NCBI GenBank assembly: GCA_016794805.1
Contig: JAEUJI010000356.1
Coordinates: 1 to 33,828, forward strand
Source: Gemmatimonadota bacterium
Lineage (GTDB): Bacteria > Gemmatimonadota > Gemmatimonadetes > Gemmatimonadales > GWC2-71-9
DNA length: 33,828 bases
Reading direction: 5' to 3'
Shown here piece after piece: positions 24,021-32,179 of the stretch (its first letter is position 1; every line of letters starts with the position of its first letter). The notes beneath the pieces are model-generated. The model was not told the DNA's origin. It worked only from the letters and a program-made list of their open reading frames with translations, and made no database searches. The position numbers were made by a program, and so were the translations under genes.

Positions 24021-24986
24021 ATGGTGCGGAAGAGCCGGGCCGTAGCGCTGGCCATCACCCTCGCCGCCTGCGGCGGCGGATCCGACGGGACCCAGGGTCC
24101 GCCCCCGAACCCGGACTCCACCCTCGGTCCGGGGGTGAGCCTGGGCGGCCGGCGGCCCTTTCCCGACGACAATCCGTGGAACACCCCGGTGGACCTGATG
24201 CCGGTTGACTCCAATTCCGGTGCGCTGATCGCCAGCATCGGAGTCAACGGGGCCTTCCATCCCGACTTCGGGGCCAACTGGAATGGGGGCCCGTTCGGCA
24301 TCCCCTACATCGTCGTCGACTCGAGCACCCCGCTGGTCCCGGTCACCTTCCAGTACGATGACGAGAGCGACCCCGGCCCCTATCCCATTCCCGGCAATGC
24401 CCCGATCGAGGGGGGCAAGAACAGCTCCGGAGACCGCCACGTGCTCGTGGTCGATCGCGACAACTGGATGCTCTACGAACTGTTCGCGGCCTACAAGAAG
24501 GGCAGCGGCTGGAAGGCGGGGGCCGGCGCGGTGTTCGACCTGTCGAGCAACGTCCTCCGGCCGGCGGGATGGACCAGCGCCGATGCCGCGGGGCTTCCCA
24601 TCTTCCCGGGCCTGGCGCGGTACGACGAAGTGGTGGAGCAGGGGGAGATCCGGCATGCCCTCCGGTTCACGGCGAGCCAGACGCGACGCGCCTACGTGGC
24701 GCCGGCGCGACACTATGCCAGCGACCTGACCGATCCCGACCTCCCGCCCATGGGCATGCGGGTGCGGCTCAAGGCCGGGTTCGATCAGGCAGGCTACCCG
24801 CCGCAGGCCCAGGTGATCCTGACGGCGCTCAAGACCTATGGGATGATCCTGGCGGACAACGGGAGCAACTGGTACCTGTCGGGCGCCCCCGACCCGCGCT
24901 GGGATGACGACCAGCTCAATACCCTCAAGCAGCTGCGCGGCGGCGACTTCGAGGTGGTCCAGATGGGGCCGGTCACCACCGACTGA
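24021..24986 (+). CDS. Lipoprotein of unknown function
   Basis: I chose the ATG at 24021: GGAG lies five bases upstream, and it yields MVRKSRAVALAITLAACGGG, a lipoprotein signal with Cys17. The open frame extends upstream to 23853, but that would translate the metB promoter region. The 321-residue product has a Gly/Pro-rich linker and then one conserved-looking domain: RRPFPDDNPWNTPVD, HPDFGANWNGGPFGIPYIVVD, VTFQYDDESDPGPYPIPGNAPIEGG, DRHVLVVDRDNWMLYELFAA, then RHALRFTASQTRRAYVAPARH, GMRVRLKAGFD and GMILADNGSNWYLSGAPD. The dense His/Asp/Asn/Trp content suggests a secreted hydrolase or carbohydrate-binding protein, but I do not recognise the family and assign no activity. It is divergent from metB. 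Confidence 0.82.
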   Translation: MVRKSRAVALAITLAACGGGSDGTQGPPPNPDSTLGPGVSLGGRRPFPDDNPWNTPVDLMPVDSNSGALIASIGVNGAFHPDFGANWNGGPFGIPYIVVDSSTPLVPVTFQYDDESDPGPYPIPGNAPIEGGKNSSGDRHVLVVDRDNWMLYELFAAYKKGSGWKAGAGAVFDLSSNVLRPAGWTSADAAGLPIFPGLARYDEVVEQGEIRHALRFTASQTRRAYVAPARHYASDLTDPDLPPMGMRVRLKAGFDQAGYPPQAQVILTALKTYGMILADNGSNWYLSGAPDPRWDDDQLNTLKQLRGGDFEVVQMGPVTTD

Positions 24987-25001
24987 CGGCGTGGGCGCCG
25001 G

Positions 25002-26276
25002 TCAGTCGTCGCACTGGCCCCGATTGGCGAAGGTGCAGGACGGTGGGTGGTGGTGCTGGCTGCAGGTGGACTGGCGGAAGTCGGCGGTGATGTGGCACTC
25101 GGCGCACCGCCCCCCGGCCCCCTCGTGGTTCACGCTGAACATCGTGTGGTACTGGGACGGGAGCCGGACGCCCATGTCCCAGGCCACGGTGCTGCTCGAC
25201 CCCGAATGACAGGTCCGGCAGCTCTCCGGCCAGGCCAGCAGTTCATGGTCGGGGTTCGTGGTGTTCCGGAAGTCGGTCAGGTGGCACGCTTCACAGGCGG
25301 TAGGCTTCCCGCTGAACACCCCATCGTCATGGCAGAGGTCGCAGGTGACCGTCTTGTGCGCGCCGGTGAGGGGGAAGCCGGACCGGCTGTGATCGAAGGA
25401 CGAGTTCCACGAGCGGGTGCCGTGGCAGGCCGCGCAGTCGGTGGTGAAGTTGGCGGCGGCGTGGGGCGGGGCGACCGTGGCGTCGTATTCCTCCCGGTGG
25501 CAGTTCACGCAGGCCGCCTGAATGCCGGTGTACTGATTCCCCACGTGGCATTCTGCGCACGCCACGGCCCGGTGCGCGCCGGAGAGGGGGAAGCCGCCCT
25601 GGTCGTGATTGAACCGGGCGGTGGTCCACAGGGTGGCGGCGTGACAGCGCTCGCAGTCCCGCGCGAACCCCGCGGCGAGGTGATCGGGATTCCGCGCCGC
25701 GGTGAACTGGCCCACATGGCAGCCCTGGCACTCCACCGGTCGCCCGACGAATTGCAGCAGCCCCTGTTGCGCCCGCGGGTGGCAGCTCTCGCAGTCGGCG
25801 GCGCGATGCGCCCCCTCGAGTGTGAACCGCGAGGCCTGGTGCCGCTGGAGCATCCGGCCGCGGTCGAGGAAGGTCCGCTCGGTGTGGCAGGTGGCGCAGT
25901 CGGCGCCCAGTTCACCCCGGTGCGGGTCCTGGTGGCAGGCGGCGCAGGTCCTGGGTGTATCGGCGAAACTCAGGTTCTGGTGACAGCTCATGCAGTTGGC
26001 CGCCCCGTGCGCCCCGACCAGCGGATACCCGAATTGCCCATGGTCGAAGGCGGGACCGACCCGTGCCGGCTTCCACCCATCCTCCCGGTGACAGTCGAGG
26101 CAATCGAGCGAGATCGCTCCGTGCGGGGAGACCGTCGTTTCCTGGGCCGCCGCCGGAGCTCCCATGGAGGCGACGAGGAGCACCACCCCGAGCCGCCAGG
26201 TCCAGCCGCGCGGCAGGCTTCCGCCTATCAGGGCGGCGGCAAGGCGGACTCGCAAGGTCGGGGATGAGGGGCGCAT
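25002..26276 (-). CDS. Periplasmic multiheme cytochrome c with 14 CxxCH motifs
   Basis: The 424-residue protein has an N-terminal signal (residues 1-45, ending APAAAQ) and fourteen C-x-x-C-H heme sites, among them CLDCH, CMSCH, CAACH (twice), CATCH, CERCH and CAECH (twice). Four blocks share the pattern F-x-L-x-G-A-H-x4-C-x-x-C-H, for example FPLSGAHRAVACAECH, showing internal duplication; the GAH histidines may be distal heme ligands. The C-terminus (CSQHHHPPSC) has cysteines but no heme motif. Such cytochromes relay electrons in the periplasm in metal, nitrogen or sulfur redox. The long N-region before the hydrophobic stretch means the true start could lie further downstream. No partner reductase or maturation gene is present. 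It is preceded by tRNA-Ser(UGA). Confidence 0.92.
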   Translation of the reverse strand: MRPSSPTLRVRLAAALIGGSLPRGWTWRLGVVLLVASMGAPAAAQETTVSPHGAISLDCLDCHREDGWKPARVGPAFDHGQFGYPLVGAHGAANCMSCHQNLSFADTPRTCAACHQDPHRGELGADCATCHTERTFLDRGRMLQRHQASRFTLEGAHRAADCESCHPRAQQGLLQFVGRPVECQGCHVGQFTAARNPDHLAAGFARDCERCHAATLWTTARFNHDQGGFPLSGAHRAVACAECHVGNQYTGIQAACVNCHREEYDATVAPPHAAANFTTDCAACHGTRSWNSSFDHSRSGFPLTGAHKTVTCDLCHDDGVFSGKPTACEACHLTDFRNTTNPDHELLAWPESCRTCHSGSSSTVAWDMGVRLPSQYHTMFSVNHEGAGGRCAECHITADFRQSTCSQHHHPPSCTFANRGQCDD

Positions 26277-26400
26277 CGACCGCTAAATGGGAGCAAGAAC
26301 CGGGCGCCGGTCCGAATTGTTGCATACCGAGCCAAAGTGTTGTCCTGAAAGGGCCTGGCGGCCCCCCGCGAGTCCGGCCGCGGCGTGCGCCGCGACGGCC

Positions 26401-26416
26401 CGTGGCAGCTGTCACG
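26401..26416. promoter_or_regulatory. 16-bp near-perfect palindrome upstream of the cytochrome gene
   Basis: CGTGGCAGCTGTCACG is a palindrome apart from one mismatched pair. It lies 125 bp upstream of the multiheme cytochrome start, between it and tRNA-Ser. A dimeric regulator site is possible; no promoter could be assigned with confidence. Confidence 0.3.
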
Positions 26417-26455
26417 AAACGTTCTGGAAAGATGAATGACGAGGAAGGGCGGGGA

Positions 26456-26542
26456 CGGCGTGGGTGAGATTCGAACTCACGGAACCCTTGCGGGTTCGGC
26501 GGTTTTCAAGACCGCTGCCTTAAACCACTCGGCCACCACGCC
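26456..26542 (-). tRNA. tRNA-Ser (anticodon UGA)
   Basis: The 87-base cloverleaf reads from 26542. The acceptor GGCGTGG pairs with CCACGCC, followed by discriminator G. The D-arm begins GGCCGAGTGG. The anticodon TGA (bases 26506-26508) sits in CTTGAAAA and decodes UCA and related UCN codons. A long variable arm (GAACCCGCAAGGGTTC) and T-arm AGTTCGAATCT complete a class II tRNA. CCA is not encoded. It is the second serine tRNA in this window. Confidence 0.97.
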
Positions 26543-26547
26543 CGGCA

Positions 26548-26575
26548 CGCGGGGGAAAGGTGGCCGTCCCCCGCG
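26548..26575. other. 9-bp perfect hairpin just upstream of tRNA-Ser(UGA)
   Basis: CGCGGGGGA (26548-26556) and TCCCCCGCG (26567-26575) form a perfect stem with a 10-base loop, five bases from the tRNA 5' end and 20 bases after the DUF2723 stop. There is no T-run on either strand. It may be a processing or pausing structure if the tRNA is co-transcribed; no tRNA promoter is evident here. Confidence 0.4.
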
Positions 26576-26594
26576 GATGAAGGCAAGCGTCCCC

Positions 26595-28859
26595 TTACTT
26601 GAGGTTGGCCTCGACCGCGCGGGCCACGGAATCGGCCCGGGCGGCGGTGACCGAATCGCCGGCGGCGCGGAAGCTCGCCGCAGTGGTCCCGTAGATCACG
26701 CTGTAGAGCGACAGGATGGACTGGGACGGCCGGTCCACCCAGCCGCGGGGGCGGAGCTGGGTGGCGGCGCCAAAGTTGTACGTGCCGAACAGTAGCGCGC
26801 GAGTCCGGTCCAGGTTGAGATACCCGAGGCCGCGGTTGATCGCGATCGGGCCCCCCGGCTCCAGCAGTTTCGTGTTGAGCTTCCGCACCAGCCCCTCGGT
26901 GCCGAGATAGGGCGTCAGGTTGAGCAGCTGGTCAGCGAAGCCCCCGGAGCTCCAGGCGAAGTAGATCGGCCGCTTGCCGATGTTGTCGCGGATCAGGAAC
27001 ACCGTGATGATGTCGGAGAGCATCAGCGTGTCCCGCCCGAAGGCCACCTGCAGGTCGCCGAACTTGACCCCGGAGTTGGGCGGCAGGAGCTGGGCCTCGG
27101 GGAGCTCGTTCAGCTCTTGCGGCGAGAGCGCCAGGACCGGCTCGGTGGGCTTGGGGCCGGTCCAGTCCTTCCAGATCGGCGCGGCCTTCGACGGATCGAA
27201 GGTCGGTGTCTCCCGCCGGCGCAGCTGCTGCAGGTGCCACCGGGTGTTCATCAGCGACAGATTGGCGATCGTCACGTCCGGCCGGATTCCCTCCACTTCC
27301 TGCGCGTACCAGAGGGGAAAGGTGTCGTTGTCGCCGGCGGTGACCAGGATGCCGTAGGGCTCCACCGACTCCAGCATGTCGCGGGCGAAGTCGCGGGCCA
27401 GGGTCTCGTTGGCCCGGCTGGCGGTCACCCGGTTGCCGAAGACCGGAATCAGCGCCAGCAGCAGGATGGGCGTCGCCATGAGGTAGGCGGTGCGCTGGCT
27501 GGCGCGGCCGCGGAGCATCTCCGCCACCGACTGCATGAGCGCCCCCATCCCCACCGCCACCCAGAGGCCCAGGGCGCCGAAGGACACCACGAAGAAGTAG
27601 TCCCGCTCGCGCACCTCCCGCAGCACCTGTCCCTTCTCGGGGGGCACCGGGTAGGAGAAGCCGTACTTGAAGTTGAGGTAGAACACCAGCGCCAGGGTCA
27701 GGGTGACGATCAGGGTGGTGGAGGCCCAGAAGGCGCGCCGGTCCCGCTGCCAGAGGGCGGCCGCGCCCGTGAGGCCGAGCAGGGTGAAGAGCGCCATCGC
27801 GGCGCGGCTGCCCACGTTGCCCCAGTCCCGCGCGAACTGCCAGCCGAGATACTGGATGTAGTTGCCGAGCTGCGACACGAAGTCCGCCTGCCGGTACGTG
27901 ACGGAGGGCTTGCCGTACTGCGCCCGGTTGAGGACCTCGAGGAGGGCGGTCCAGGTGACCGGCTCCCCTTCATTGATCGGGGGGAACTGCGCGGCCCGGA
28001 TGGGCAGGAACAGGTAGTTGAGCGAGATCCCCACCACCGCGCTCATGACCGCCAGGTACAGCATCGGGCGGCGGAACTCGGCGGAGTCCCGCCAGACCGT
28101 GTAGGCGGTGAGTCCCGCCAGGATCAGGCCGATCACGAACCGATCCGTGGCGGGGCCATCCACCAGCGCCGTCCACTTGCCGCTCACCGCCAGGCCGACC
28201 ATCACGCCCAGCCAGAGCGCCCACGGCTTGAGCAGGAGGCTCGGCTCCGTGAACAGCACGTAGATCGCCACCGCGGGCGCCGCGAGGACGCCCATCATGT
28301 GGTTGGTGGACGACAGCGTCAGGATGTAGCCGATGAGTACCAGCCACCGGTCCCGGTGCTGTCCCGGGACATCGTCCGCCCAGTGCACCCCGAGCCAGAG
28401 GACCATCGAGGTGGAGAGCATCGAGACGGTGTAGACCTTCTCGTTCACCGTGGACTGGTTCCACACCGTCCAGGTGAGCGCGCCGACCAGGATCCCGGCG
28501 AACGCGGCCGCCAGCCGGGCCCAGCGGAGCGGAATCACGTCCCGCATCCAGCGGTCCGCCACCAGGAAGAGGAGGGCGGCGCTGGCGGCGCTGGTGAAGG
28601 CGGCGAAGAGGTTGATCCGCACCGCGTAGAACTCCGCGATCGGCAGCGCGCCCCAGACGTGCGCCAGCACCGTGAAGAGGGGATTCCCCGGCGGGTGGGG
28701 GATGCCCAGCACGTACGCGGCGGCGATGTACTCGGAGGTGTCCCAGAACGCGGTGGTTGGCGCGAGGGTCGCGAGGTACACGAGGAAGACGACGATGCCG
28801 GTGCCGGCGGCCCAGAGGTACGGCGGTGGGTCGCGGCGATCGGTGGGGGTGGCAGTCAT
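26595..28859 (-). CDS. DUF2723-family multipass membrane protein, GT-C glycosyltransferase-like
   Basis: The 754-residue inner-membrane protein has about ten hydrophobic helices between residues 15 and 480, then a C-terminal soluble region of about 270 residues. The first loop carries FWDTSEYIAAAYVLGIPHPPGNPLF, the hallmark of DUF2723; its Asp/Glu pair corresponds to the catalytic acidic position of GT-C glycosyltransferases that use lipid-linked sugars. WTVWNQSTVNEKVYT, LSSTNHMMGV and ESVEPYGILVTAGDNDTFPLWYAQEVEGIRPDV are further family segments. It may glycosylate secreted proteins or envelope polymers, which fits the many exported proteins here, but acceptor and donor are unknown. It starts four bases after the purH stop without its own Shine-Dalgarno, so coupled translation is likely. 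Confidence 0.88.
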   Translation of the reverse strand: MTATPTDRRDPPPYLWAAGTGIVVFLVYLATLAPTTAFWDTSEYIAAAYVLGIPHPPGNPLFTVLAHVWGALPIAEFYAVRINLFAAFTSAASAALLFLVADRWMRDVIPLRWARLAAAFAGILVGALTWTVWNQSTVNEKVYTVSMLSTSMVLWLGVHWADDVPGQHRDRWLVLIGYILTLSSTNHMMGVLAAPAVAIYVLFTEPSLLLKPWALWLGVMVGLAVSGKWTALVDGPATDRFVIGLILAGLTAYTVWRDSAEFRRPMLYLAVMSAVVGISLNYLFLPIRAAQFPPINEGEPVTWTALLEVLNRAQYGKPSVTYRQADFVSQLGNYIQYLGWQFARDWGNVGSRAAMALFTLLGLTGAAALWQRDRRAFWASTTLIVTLTLALVFYLNFKYGFSYPVPPEKGQVLREVRERDYFFVVSFGALGLWVAVGMGALMQSVAEMLRGRASQRTAYLMATPILLLALIPVFGNRVTASRANETLARDFARDMLESVEPYGILVTAGDNDTFPLWYAQEVEGIRPDVTIANLSLMNTRWHLQQLRRRETPTFDPSKAAPIWKDWTGPKPTEPVLALSPQELNELPEAQLLPPNSGVKFGDLQVAFGRDTLMLSDIITVFLIRDNIGKRPIYFAWSSGGFADQLLNLTPYLGTEGLVRKLNTKLLEPGGPIAINRGLGYLNLDRTRALLFGTYNFGAATQLRPRGWVDRPSQSILSLYSVIYGTTAASFRAAGDSVTAARADSVARAVEANLK

Positions 28860-28863
28860 GTCG

Positions 28864-30393
28864 TTAGTGTCGGAATTGGCGCTTGCCGGTGATGACCATG
28901 GCGATGTGATGCTTGTCGGCCGCGGCGATCACTTCGGCGTCCCGCACCGAACCGCCCGGCTGGATGATGGCAGTGATGCCGGCCGCCGCCGCCTCTTCGA
29001 CCCCGTCGGCGAAGGGGAAGAAGGCATCGGAGGCGAGCACGCTGCCCCTGGGGTCGTGGCCCTGCTGCCGGGCCTTGTGGACAGCGAGGAACGAACTGTC
29101 CACCCGGCTCATCTGGCCGGCGCCGATCCCGATCGTCATCTCCTCCCGGGCCAGCAGCACGGCATTGGACTTGACCGAGGCGACGGCGGCCCACGCGAAC
29201 CGCAGGTCGGACCATTCGGCGTCGGTGGGTTTCCGGATGGTGGGGACGGTCCACTCGGCGTCGGACATGTCGGGCACGAAGCGGTCCTGCACCAGGAGCC
29301 CGCCCCGCACCCGCTTGAAGTCGAAGCCGGCCCCGCCGCGGAACACCGGCAGCTCCACCGCGCGCAGGTTCTTCTTGGTGGCGAGCACCGTGAGCGCCTC
29401 GTCGTGGAAGGAGGGCGCCACCACCACCTCCAGGAACAGCTCCACCAGCCCCTCGGCGGTCTTCCGGTCCACCACGGTATTGAACGCCACCACCCCGCCG
29501 AAGGCCGACTGGGGATCGCAGGCGAGCGCCTTGCGCCACGCCTCCAGCGCGCTCCCCGCGACCGCGAGGCCGCAGGGGGTGTTGTGCTTGATGATGGCGC
29601 AGGCGGGGCAATTGGACCACAGCGACGCCGTCCACATGGCGGCATCGAGGTCCAGGATGTTGTTGAAGGAAAGCTCCTTCCCCTGCCGCTGCTTGAGGTC
29701 CCGGAGCCCGCGGGGCTCCTCGTCCACGTACAGCCCCGCCCGCTGGCTCGGGTTCTCGCCGTAGCGCAGCTCCAGCAGCCGCTCGAAGGAGAACTGGATC
29801 CGGCCGGGCAGCCCGTCCTCGTGCGGGGTCAGGTAGCGTGCGATCGCGCCGTCGTAGTCCGCGGTGTGGCTGAATACCTTGGCCGCGAAGCTCCGGCGGC
29901 AGGCGGCATCCACCGTGCCGCGGCGGAGCATGTCCAGCACCGGGCCGTAGTCGGTCGGGTCCACCACCACGATGACCGACTCGTGGTTCTTCGCCGCGGA
30001 GCGGAGCATCGAGGGGCCGCCGATATCGATGTTTTCGATGGCGTCCTCGAAGCTCACGTGGGGCTTGGCCACGGTCTCGCGGAAGGGGTAGAGGTTCACC
30101 GCCAGCAGGTCGATCGGGGTGATCCGGTGCTCCGCGATGGATGCCATGTGCTCCGGCAGATCACGGCGCGCCAGCAGCCCGCCATGCACCGCGGGGTGCA
30201 GCGTCTTGACCCGGCCGTCGAGGATCTCGGGGAACCCGGTGACCGATTCCACCGCCGAGGCGGGGACGCCACCCTGCCGCAGCGCCGCGTAAGTCCCGCC
30301 AGTGGAGATGATCTCCCAGCCCAGGTCCACCAGCCCCTGGGCAAAGGACACGATCCCCCGCTTGTCACTCACCGAGATCAGCGCGCGCGGCAC
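28864..30393 (-). CDS. purH: Bifunctional AICAR formyltransferase / IMP cyclohydrolase
   Basis: PurH performs the last two steps of IMP synthesis: formylation of AICAR and ring closure. Starting at GTG 30393 the product is 509 residues, the usual length. GAGGAG lies six bases upstream of this GTG; a TTG at 30399 in the same frame directly abuts that Shine-Dalgarno and is unlikely. The N-terminal cyclohydrolase domain shows ALISVSDKRGI, STGGTYAAL and GRVKTLHPAVHGGLL. The C-terminal formyltransferase domain shows CAIIKHNTPCGLA, DPQSAFGGVVAFN, SFLAVHKARQQG, SDAFFPFADGVEEAAAAG and the closing ITGKRQFRH. It lies 10 bases downstream of purN, whose stop codon overlaps the Shine-Dalgarno. Confidence 0.97.
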   Translation of the reverse strand: MPRALISVSDKRGIVSFAQGLVDLGWEIISTGGTYAALRQGGVPASAVESVTGFPEILDGRVKTLHPAVHGGLLARRDLPEHMASIAEHRITPIDLLAVNLYPFRETVAKPHVSFEDAIENIDIGGPSMLRSAAKNHESVIVVVDPTDYGPVLDMLRRGTVDAACRRSFAAKVFSHTADYDGAIARYLTPHEDGLPGRIQFSFERLLELRYGENPSQRAGLYVDEEPRGLRDLKQRQGKELSFNNILDLDAAMWTASLWSNCPACAIIKHNTPCGLAVAGSALEAWRKALACDPQSAFGGVVAFNTVVDRKTAEGLVELFLEVVVAPSFHDEALTVLATKKNLRAVELPVFRGGAGFDFKRVRGGLLVQDRFVPDMSDAEWTVPTIRKPTDAEWSDLRFAWAAVASVKSNAVLLAREEMTIGIGAGQMSRVDSSFLAVHKARQQGHDPRGSVLASDAFFPFADGVEEAAAAGITAIIQPGGSVRDAEVIAAADKHHIAMVITGKRQFRH

Positions 30394-30403
30394 AGGCAAC
30401 TCC

Positions 30404-31009
30404 TCACGGGGACAGTTCCAGCGGTTCAGGTAGCACCACGGGCCGGCCGGCTTCGGCCGCTCGCAGGACCACGGCCGGCAACAGCCGATGTTCGGCCCGG
30501 AGCACCCGGGCCGCGAGCGTCGCGGGCGTGTCGTCCGGCAGGACGGGCACCCGGGCCTGCGCCAGGATCTGCCCCCGGTCGTAGGCCTCGTCCACCAGGT
30601 GGACGGTGGCCCCGGAGACGGTGGCGCCGCTCCGGATCACGGCCTCGTGCACATGATGGCCGTACATGCCGGGCCCCCCGAAATCGGGAAGCAGGGCGGG
30701 ATGGACGTTGAGGATCCGGTCCCGGTATGCCGCGATCACCCCCGGAGGGACCAGCTTCAGGTACCCCGCCAGCACGATCAGCTCGACACCATGGGTCCGG
30801 AGCCGCCGCAGCCACTCCGTCGCGTCCCGGTGGTCGTCCAGGCTCTCGGCGGCGATCCCGCGCCCCCGCGCCAGCTCCAGCGCGGGCGCATCCGCCCGGT
30901 TGCTGAGCACCAGTACCACGTCTGCCTGACTGGAACCCGCCAGCGCCTCCAGCAGGGCCACCAGATTGCTGCCCCGGCCGGAAACGCAGACAGCAAGCTT
31001 CATTGGCAT
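30404..31009 (-). CDS. purN: Phosphoribosylglycinamide formyltransferase
   Basis: PurN transfers a formyl group from 10-formyltetrahydrofolate to GAR in purine synthesis. The 201-residue product shows AVCVSGRGSNLVALLEAL (phosphate-binding loop), LSNRADAPALELARGRGI, VLAGYLKLVPPGVI, and the catalytic triad N101, H103 and D144 in ILNVHPALLPDF and VDEAYDRGQILAQ. Starts at 31009 and 31003 are both possible (MPMKLAV or MKLAV); neither has a good Shine-Dalgarno. It heads a minus-strand run purN-purH-DUF2723-tRNA-Ser-cytochrome. The position where PurN normally has a Ser/Lys-rich GLH-type loop reads GPGMYGHHVHEAV, still typical. Confidence 0.96.
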   Translation of the reverse strand: MPMKLAVCVSGRGSNLVALLEALAGSSQADVVLVLSNRADAPALELARGRGIAAESLDDHRDATEWLRRLRTHGVELIVLAGYLKLVPPGVIAAYRDRILNVHPALLPDFGGPGMYGHHVHEAVIRSGATVSGATVHLVDEAYDRGQILAQARVPVLPDDTPATLAARVLRAEHRLLPAVVLRAAEAGRPVVLPEPLELSP

Positions 31010-31056
31010 GGCGCAAGAACTTAGCGGCCCGGTGGCGGGGGTTGAAGGGGCTCATC

Positions 31057-31078
31057 GCGGCCCCCTTCGGGGGGGTCG
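31057..31078. other. C/G hairpin with TTCG loop in the purN upstream region
   Basis: CCCCC-TTCG-GGGGG lies in the 231-bp divergent gap between purN and the lipoprotein gene at 31241. UUCG loops are unusually stable in RNA; here it would fall in a purN 5' leader on the minus strand (read as CGAA) or upstream of the lipoprotein on the plus strand. No T-run follows and no known riboswitch pattern was recognised in this gap. Confidence 0.35.
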
Positions 31079-31240
31079 GGGCCTAAAGTCCCCCCGGGTG
31101 GACGCCGATAATCCCATGCGAACATTGAAGTTGCCGCCCGCGGGGTTATCCGTCACCCCTGGCGGCCCACCGGCTGGCCCCCTCATTGCCCTCAATCCGG
31201 GTGATAGCGTGGCCCCAACCCGAGACCGAGGACGATCACC

Positions 31241-32110
31241 ATGGCGATTCGGCTCCCGAACGCCCTGCGCACCTGCAGCCTGCTGGCCCTGGTGGCCATC
31301 CTGGCGGCGTGCGAATCCCAGCTGCGGCCCAACAGCAGCTTCAGCATCGAGAACTTCATCTCCAGCGTCACCGACCAGTCCGGCACGGTGCAGGCGGTCC
31401 TCCACCGCGGGGCGCCTCCCGCGCCGACCACCGCCGACTCCACCAAGGTCTCCGGCATCGCGGTGGTGATCAACGGCGGCAGCTCGCCGCAGAACATCAC
31501 CTCCCCGACGGCGTTCACGAAGATCATCATCGCGGCCGAAGGGCTGAGCGACTACTACGAACTGACCCTGCCCGCCGGCCAGACGGCCCAGAGTCTCCTG
31601 CTGGGCCTGTCCCAGAACGCCACCGCCGGCCAGGTCTACTTCACCTACGCCGCCGGCGACGGCGCCGGGACCTTCCAGTACGCCCGCCAGCTGATGCGGA
31701 TCCTGCAGATCGGCACCGGCGACATCCAGATCAGCGTGGCCTGGACCGACACCGCCGACGTGGACCTGCACGTGATTGACCCCGCGGGCGGCCACCTCTC
31801 CTTCGGGAACAAGTCGGTGGCGAGCGGCGGCACCCTGGACCTCGACGCCAACGCCGCCTGCAGCAAGAACACGCTGCCCGACAACTCCAGCGCCTTCATC
31901 AGCAACGAGAACGTCTTCTGGCCGACCGGCATGGCGCCGAACGGCACCTACAAGGTGTTCCTCGACTACTGGTCCGATTGCGGCGCCGCCCAGACCGACT
32001 GGGTCGTCACCGTCCAGCGGCGGGGCGCGGCGCCCCAGGTCTTCACCGGGACCTTCCTCGGCAGCTCCTCGGGCATTCCGGACGATACCGTCGCGGTCTT
32101 CACCTACTGA
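31241..32110 (+). CDS. Lipoprotein with DVDLH-motif (DUF2135/YfaP-like) domain
   Basis: The 289-residue product has a lipoprotein signal (LLALVAILAAC, Cys24), with GAGG eight bases before the ATG. Residues 30-155 are beta-rich with Ser/Thr/Gln-rich stretches. Residues 160-285 contain ISVAWTDTADVDLHVIDPAGG (D173, D175, H177), SGGTLDLDANAAC, FWPTGMAPNGTYKVFLDYWSDCG and a closing DDTVAVFTY. The W-x-T-x-x-D-V-D-L-H-V pattern followed by an Asp-rich loop resembles DUF2135 (YfaP) domains, which look like calcium-binding beta-sandwiches. The two cysteines are placed to form a disulfide. Probably an outer-membrane-tethered binding protein; ligand unknown. It converges on selA with a 69-bp gap. Confidence 0.82.
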   Translation: MAIRLPNALRTCSLLALVAILAACESQLRPNSSFSIENFISSVTDQSGTVQAVLHRGAPPAPTTADSTKVSGIAVVINGGSSPQNITSPTAFTKIIIAAEGLSDYYELTLPAGQTAQSLLLGLSQNATAGQVYFTYAAGDGAGTFQYARQLMRILQIGTGDIQISVAWTDTADVDLHVIDPAGGHLSFGNKSVASGGTLDLDANAACSKNTLPDNSSAFISNENVFWPTGMAPNGTYKVFLDYWSDCGAAQTDWVVTVQRRGAAPQVFTGTFLGSSSGIPDDTVAVFTY

Positions 32111-32179
32111 TTGCGACGCGGGAGAGGGTGACGGGGCGGTCGGGAGCGGTTGGCCCGGCCGCCCCGACTGCGTTCCGGG

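Noticed and set aside
27117-28892. 591-codon open frame on the plus strand
   Set aside because: Antisense to DUF2723; composition is Gly/Arg/His-rich with no hydrophobic or catalytic pattern.
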